NCBI RefSeq assembly: GCF_949987515.2
Contig: NC_082694.2
Location: forward strand, 12,455,958-12,519,957
Direction: 5' to 3'
Length of the DNA stretch: 64,000 nucleotides
Source of the DNA: Delphinus delphis
Taxonomy: Eukaryota; Chordata; Mammalia; Artiodactyla; Delphinidae
Part shown: piece after piece, positions 60,368 through 64,000 of the stretch
Numbering within the stretch: the stretch's first letter is position 1
Layout of the letters: the number at the start of each line of letters is the position of its first letter
The notes under the pieces: model-generated
Seen by the model: only the letters and a program-made list of their open reading frames with translations
The model's database searches: none
Told to the model about the DNA's origin: nothing
Position numbers and translations under genes: made by a program

Positions 60368-60699
60368 TTTTTCAAATTGAGAATAATTATTTTTTGTCTT
60401 ATTTTTAGAAATAATTTCCAGGTTATTCTAGGAGCAGGGCCAGTGGGTTGCCAATCAGAGCTGGTTACGAACAGGTTGCATCTTTAGGTGCCGGTGAATT
60501 GGGAACATGCCGCCAAGGTAGGGAGGCTGAGGCCGGACCTTGGTTTAAATGGGTTCCCCGGCCTGGAAATGAACATATGCAGACCCTCCGCTTCCCACAT
60601 AATGGCCAGAATGAGACTTTGAAGATGAATCGGGCTGGGTTGTCCCCTTGTCTGACGTCCTCCAGTGGCCTCGCCTCCCTTCTTTAACGAGAGTTGGCA

Positions 60700-60950
60700 A
60701 GGACTCAGGGGCCTCCCTCTCCCTTTTTGACTCATTTCCAGTTACTCCCCCCTTGTGGCTGGAGCGGCACGTCTCTCTGGCGCTTTTGCTGTGGATGTCC
60801 CCTTTGGCTGGAATCTTTTCCCCAGGATCTCTGCACACTGGCTGTTTCTAGTCGTTTGGGTCTCAGCTCAGATGTTCTCCCGGAGAGGCCTTCCCTCACT
60901 GCCACTGCTGCCAAAGTTATACACACACACTGCGTGAAATAACACTACTG
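60700..60950 (+). repeat. L2-type LINE relic
   Basis: The text 'gtctcagctcagatgttctc' then 'gagaggccttccctcactgc' matches the common L2 3' region pattern. Confidence 0.65.
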
Positions 60951-61584
60951 CCACCTGATGGGTTCCTCTTCACCTTCAGAGCGTGCTACTCATTTCAGGT
61001 GCTCAGCATCTGCAGATGGTAACAAAGACCCAGGCCTCTGCAGGTCTCACCGTGTGTTCCTCCCGCTTCTCTCTTCCTACTGGCTTTTCCAGAAACAGGT
61101 GCTGCAGCTCCCATGACCTTGTGCTTGGGGCTTGGTTGCTAGAAGACAATCTTTCGTTTCACCGTGATGCCAAAGTGATCTCCTTACTAGAAATGTTAGG
61201 GTAGATTTTTGCACTATATTAAGGCCAATAGAGCAAGGTTAACGTATTTTATAGTCTCTTAACGATCCCAACTTTAAAAATAAGTCAAAAGCCAATTTTT
61301 CATGTTAAAGACACAGTTTTAACAGCTCCTTGCCCAGGGCGAATTGCCCGATTCCCAGGTCATTGGGGTCCCGAGTGCCTTGACTCTGGCCTGTTGTTAC
61401 TAGTTTAATCTTAAACCAAAGCACGTGGCTCTGGTTGGGATGCATCTCAGCAGGAAGTTAAACATTATAAAACCTGAAAAAAGCGGGTTCAGTCTGTGTG
61501 CTCCTAGGGCTTGGAATGAAAATTAGCAGGGGCTGCAGCTCAGGGGCTGAGTGGCCAGTGGGCTGGGCTTCCTGTCCTGCCTAG

Positions 61585-61725
61585 CTGGCCTCTGGGGAGC
61601 CCTGGGGCAGTGACTAACTCTCAGGACCTCAGTTTCCTCACTGGTCCTGTGGGACTCTTTGTTATTTATGGAAGGATGAATGAGCCGGTGTCACATGGTA
61701 AATGCTTCAAAACTGTTAGCCATTA
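61585..61725 (+). repeat. MIR-type relic
   Basis: The text 'aggacctcagtttcctcact' followed by 'catggtaaatgcttcaaaac' resembles the MIR core and 3' region. Confidence 0.6.
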
Positions 61726-64000
61726 TTACCCATGCTTCCTCTCCCTTCTCAACTCAAATTTTGCAGTAATTGTTTTTCTTAAACAAAAGGTATTGGGGGA
61801 AAAGTTTCTTCTTTTCTCACTGAAATATGTCCTAAATTGCAACTTGAAACACGAGGGCGGACCTATGGGCCATCCTCCACTGTTCAGAGCGCTCTGGTGG
61901 AGGGGCTGTGGGTGTCCATCCCAGAAGGCTGAAGTCCTTGCTCTGTGGGACTGTTTTCTATTAGTTCTGCTAGCAAAACCCACGCTTGTCGCCTCAGATG
62001 AGGCAGGGCCTGTCCTGACCACTCCCCTCTTCACCCCCCCATCACCCTCACTTGTTGAATTCAGGGTTAACTCAGTCCAGGAATCGCTTCCTGTCATGTG
62101 CCTCTCAGGAAGGTATAAAAATGAAGTCCAATTCCTGCTCAGCTTTTCCCACATCCCTCTACTCTAAAGTGGGTGTGGTTTTGTTTTGGTTTCATAACTT
62201 TTGGGGGGGTTGTTTGAGTGTAAACATCCAGATAATTCCTTTCTTTTTTTCCAGCTAAAACTAGGTTTGCCAAATGCAGTCTTCTGGCTGCAATGGCTAG
62301 AGAATGAGGCTCTGTTTCTTAGATGACGTTCTGTGTCTGAGTGGGTGTGTGCAGGTGGTCTTGTAGCAGATAGACCGGACAGGGAGGCCCAGGTGCACTC
62401 CTGGCTTCCAGATGCTTCCTGCTTGGTGGCAGGTGTAAGCGAGCCCCCCCTGGGAAAGGCCCAGACTCCTCTGCATCCCACACTCTGGGCATTTGCTAAC
62501 CCCTGACCCAGAGGTAACTTGTTCCCTATCTTGTTCCAGCCCTGCTGCCTCCAGCTAAAATGCTGAAAGTGCAGCGTGGCAGGAGGATCCTGTATGCAGC
62601 CCTTCGCAAGAATACCGAGAGTACCTACCGACCCAGCACTTTCTCTTTCCTGAGACTTTTTTTTCTTTGTCTGAAGTGTGGCTGTTGAACCGTATGGAAG
62701 ATTTTTAACCACAGTGAGAGCCCAGGTCTTCCCCAATTTTGTGAGGCCTGGAAGCCTGGCCCCTCCAGCACCTGGAGCAGCTGGGCAGCCCTCCCTTCTT
62801 GGTTGCCTTGCCATTCCCACTCTGTCTGGGCCTCTGTCAGCCAGCAGGATCCAGTAGACCTGGCCTAGCTACCACATCCAGGTCACCTTCTTAGGTCCTG
62901 GTGTTTTCAAGTGAAGGAAAGATAGTATGTCTTCAAGAGTTTGTTGAGAAACCTGCACTCCATTCTAAACCATTTTATTTCATCCTTTTGTCCATTTCAT
63001 CCGCTGTTAATGCCTCTTTCACTTAACGATAAAATGGATTTTCCACGAGTCTTGGGGGTGGCAGGGGTGGCGGAAGGAGCAGGGCAGAGGGGAGAGGGAG
63101 AAAAAGAGAGAGAGGAGACATATGTTGACTTTATGTTTGGCCCAATATCATACACGAGAAGTTTTACACCAAATGCTAAGCATGTTTGAGAGACTTACGC
63201 TTGGAGAAAAACCATGCATTTCATAAGAGCAATGCATAGATATTTGTGGCACCACATTTTATGCTTGTATGTTTCTCCTTGTCCGCAGTCATTAACGGTG
63301 TCTTCCGGATTTTTCCCAGTCGATCCCTTCAAAGGTGTTGTCTAGCTTCTGGGGAGCCAGCCAAGGGCCCAGCGGGATCTGATCATCATGGGGTTAGAGC
63401 TCTGCCCCAGCGCACTCAGGCAGGGGGCCCATCCTCACAATTTAGGTCTCAGGCTGCCGCTCGACAGTCAGGCAAACACTGCTTGACAGATCCCTTTTCT
63501 TTGTAGTCTGCTTTTTGGGGCACGGGGTGGGGTTGGGTGCTCTAGCTACTACAGGCATTCGGGGCCAGTAGACGCCTTAGAATGTGCCTGAGCTCTGGTC
63601 CTGCCTCTCCTTGGACATACAAAGGAAAGCCTTGTTTATTTTGGAGACGAGATTGTTTTACTACTGTAAGCCGTGGGGCTTTTTAAAGCTACTAATAGAA
63701 GACCGATTTCATTATCGTTTTAGAAAATGATCTTTTTACCAGTAAGGACAGGCTGTCTTCGTGGAGGATATTAGAACATAGACTCAAACTTGCTGAAAGT
63801 ACTCTTCTGTCCCTGCGCTACTTAGTGAATGCACAGCGAAGTGATGAATATTCATGGGCTCCCAAGGGTGGCCTGTCTTTGGAGGCCCGTTTTCCACTCG
63901 CTGCAGTTCAGGGCAGGCTGCCTCCACGCAGGAAGTGAAAGCAGCCTGTAAGCCTTTTTCCAATTCTGGCACACGATTCAAAGATTTGTGGATGAAAACA

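Larger units (their letters stand above)
58115..64000 (+). other. MERTK: MERTK intron 1 (start)
   Basis: No further MERTK exon was recognised. The stretch contains a perfect palindrome (58,750-58,777), a short telomere-like run (60,350-60,367), an L2-like relic (about 60,700-60,950) and a MIR-like relic (about 61,585-61,725). The remainder looks like unique sequence. MERTK intron 1 is long in other mammals, so the absence of exon 2 is expected. Confidence 0.75.

Overview
This window is nuclear DNA from a mammal, most likely a cetacean. The host genes are mammalian, and the sequence carries many 120-340 bp tRNA(Glu)-derived SINEs of the CHR type, whose head is GGGCTTCCCTGGTGGCGCAG. That family belongs to whales, hippos and ruminants. 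I see no BovB LINE or Bov-tA/BovB composite, which argues against a ruminant. No bacterial, plasmid, phage or CRISPR features are present.

Layout. (1) Positions 1 to about 36,000 hold the 5' third of ANAPC1 on the minus strand. ANAPC1 encodes APC1, the largest scaffold subunit of the anaphase-promoting complex. I place a non-coding exon 1 at a CpG island near 35.76-36.0 kb and sixteen coding exons (2-17) down to 5,410. All sixteen join in phase and give 2,040 coding bases, or 680 codons, with no stop. Exon 18 onward lies beyond the left edge. The introns carry an almost complete L1 in intron 17, a full-length L1 nested in an older L1 in intron 11, and several SINEs. (2) Positions 36-57.2 kb are intergenic. 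They hold a MaLR-type LTR, many SINEs, a 3'-deleted L1, decayed L1 pieces, a Tigger element, a hAT-Charlie element and a strongly decayed short-period tandem repeat near 50.2-53.4 kb. (3) A second CpG island at about 57.2-58.6 kb contains the promoter and first coding exon of MERTK on the plus strand (58,054-58,114, signal peptide). The rest of the window is MERTK intron 1.

The two genes are head to head, which is the ANAPC1-MERTK order of human 2q13. They act in unrelated processes: APC1 is part of the ubiquitin ligase that drives mitotic exit, and MERTK is a receptor tyrosine kinase for clearing apoptotic cells.

I found no previously undescribed gene system. The most useful second looks are retrotransposon archaeology (nested insertions, a poly-A-only insertion, a SINE split by a 3'-deleted L1), a 51-bp direct repeat flanking about 0.9 kb, a decayed tandem array, a 28-bp perfect palindrome in MERTK intron 1, and a CDE/CHR-like motif at the ANAPC1 promoter. 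Exon boundaries were read by eye from splice signals and remembered human protein sequence. Repeat family names come from memory, without a database search.
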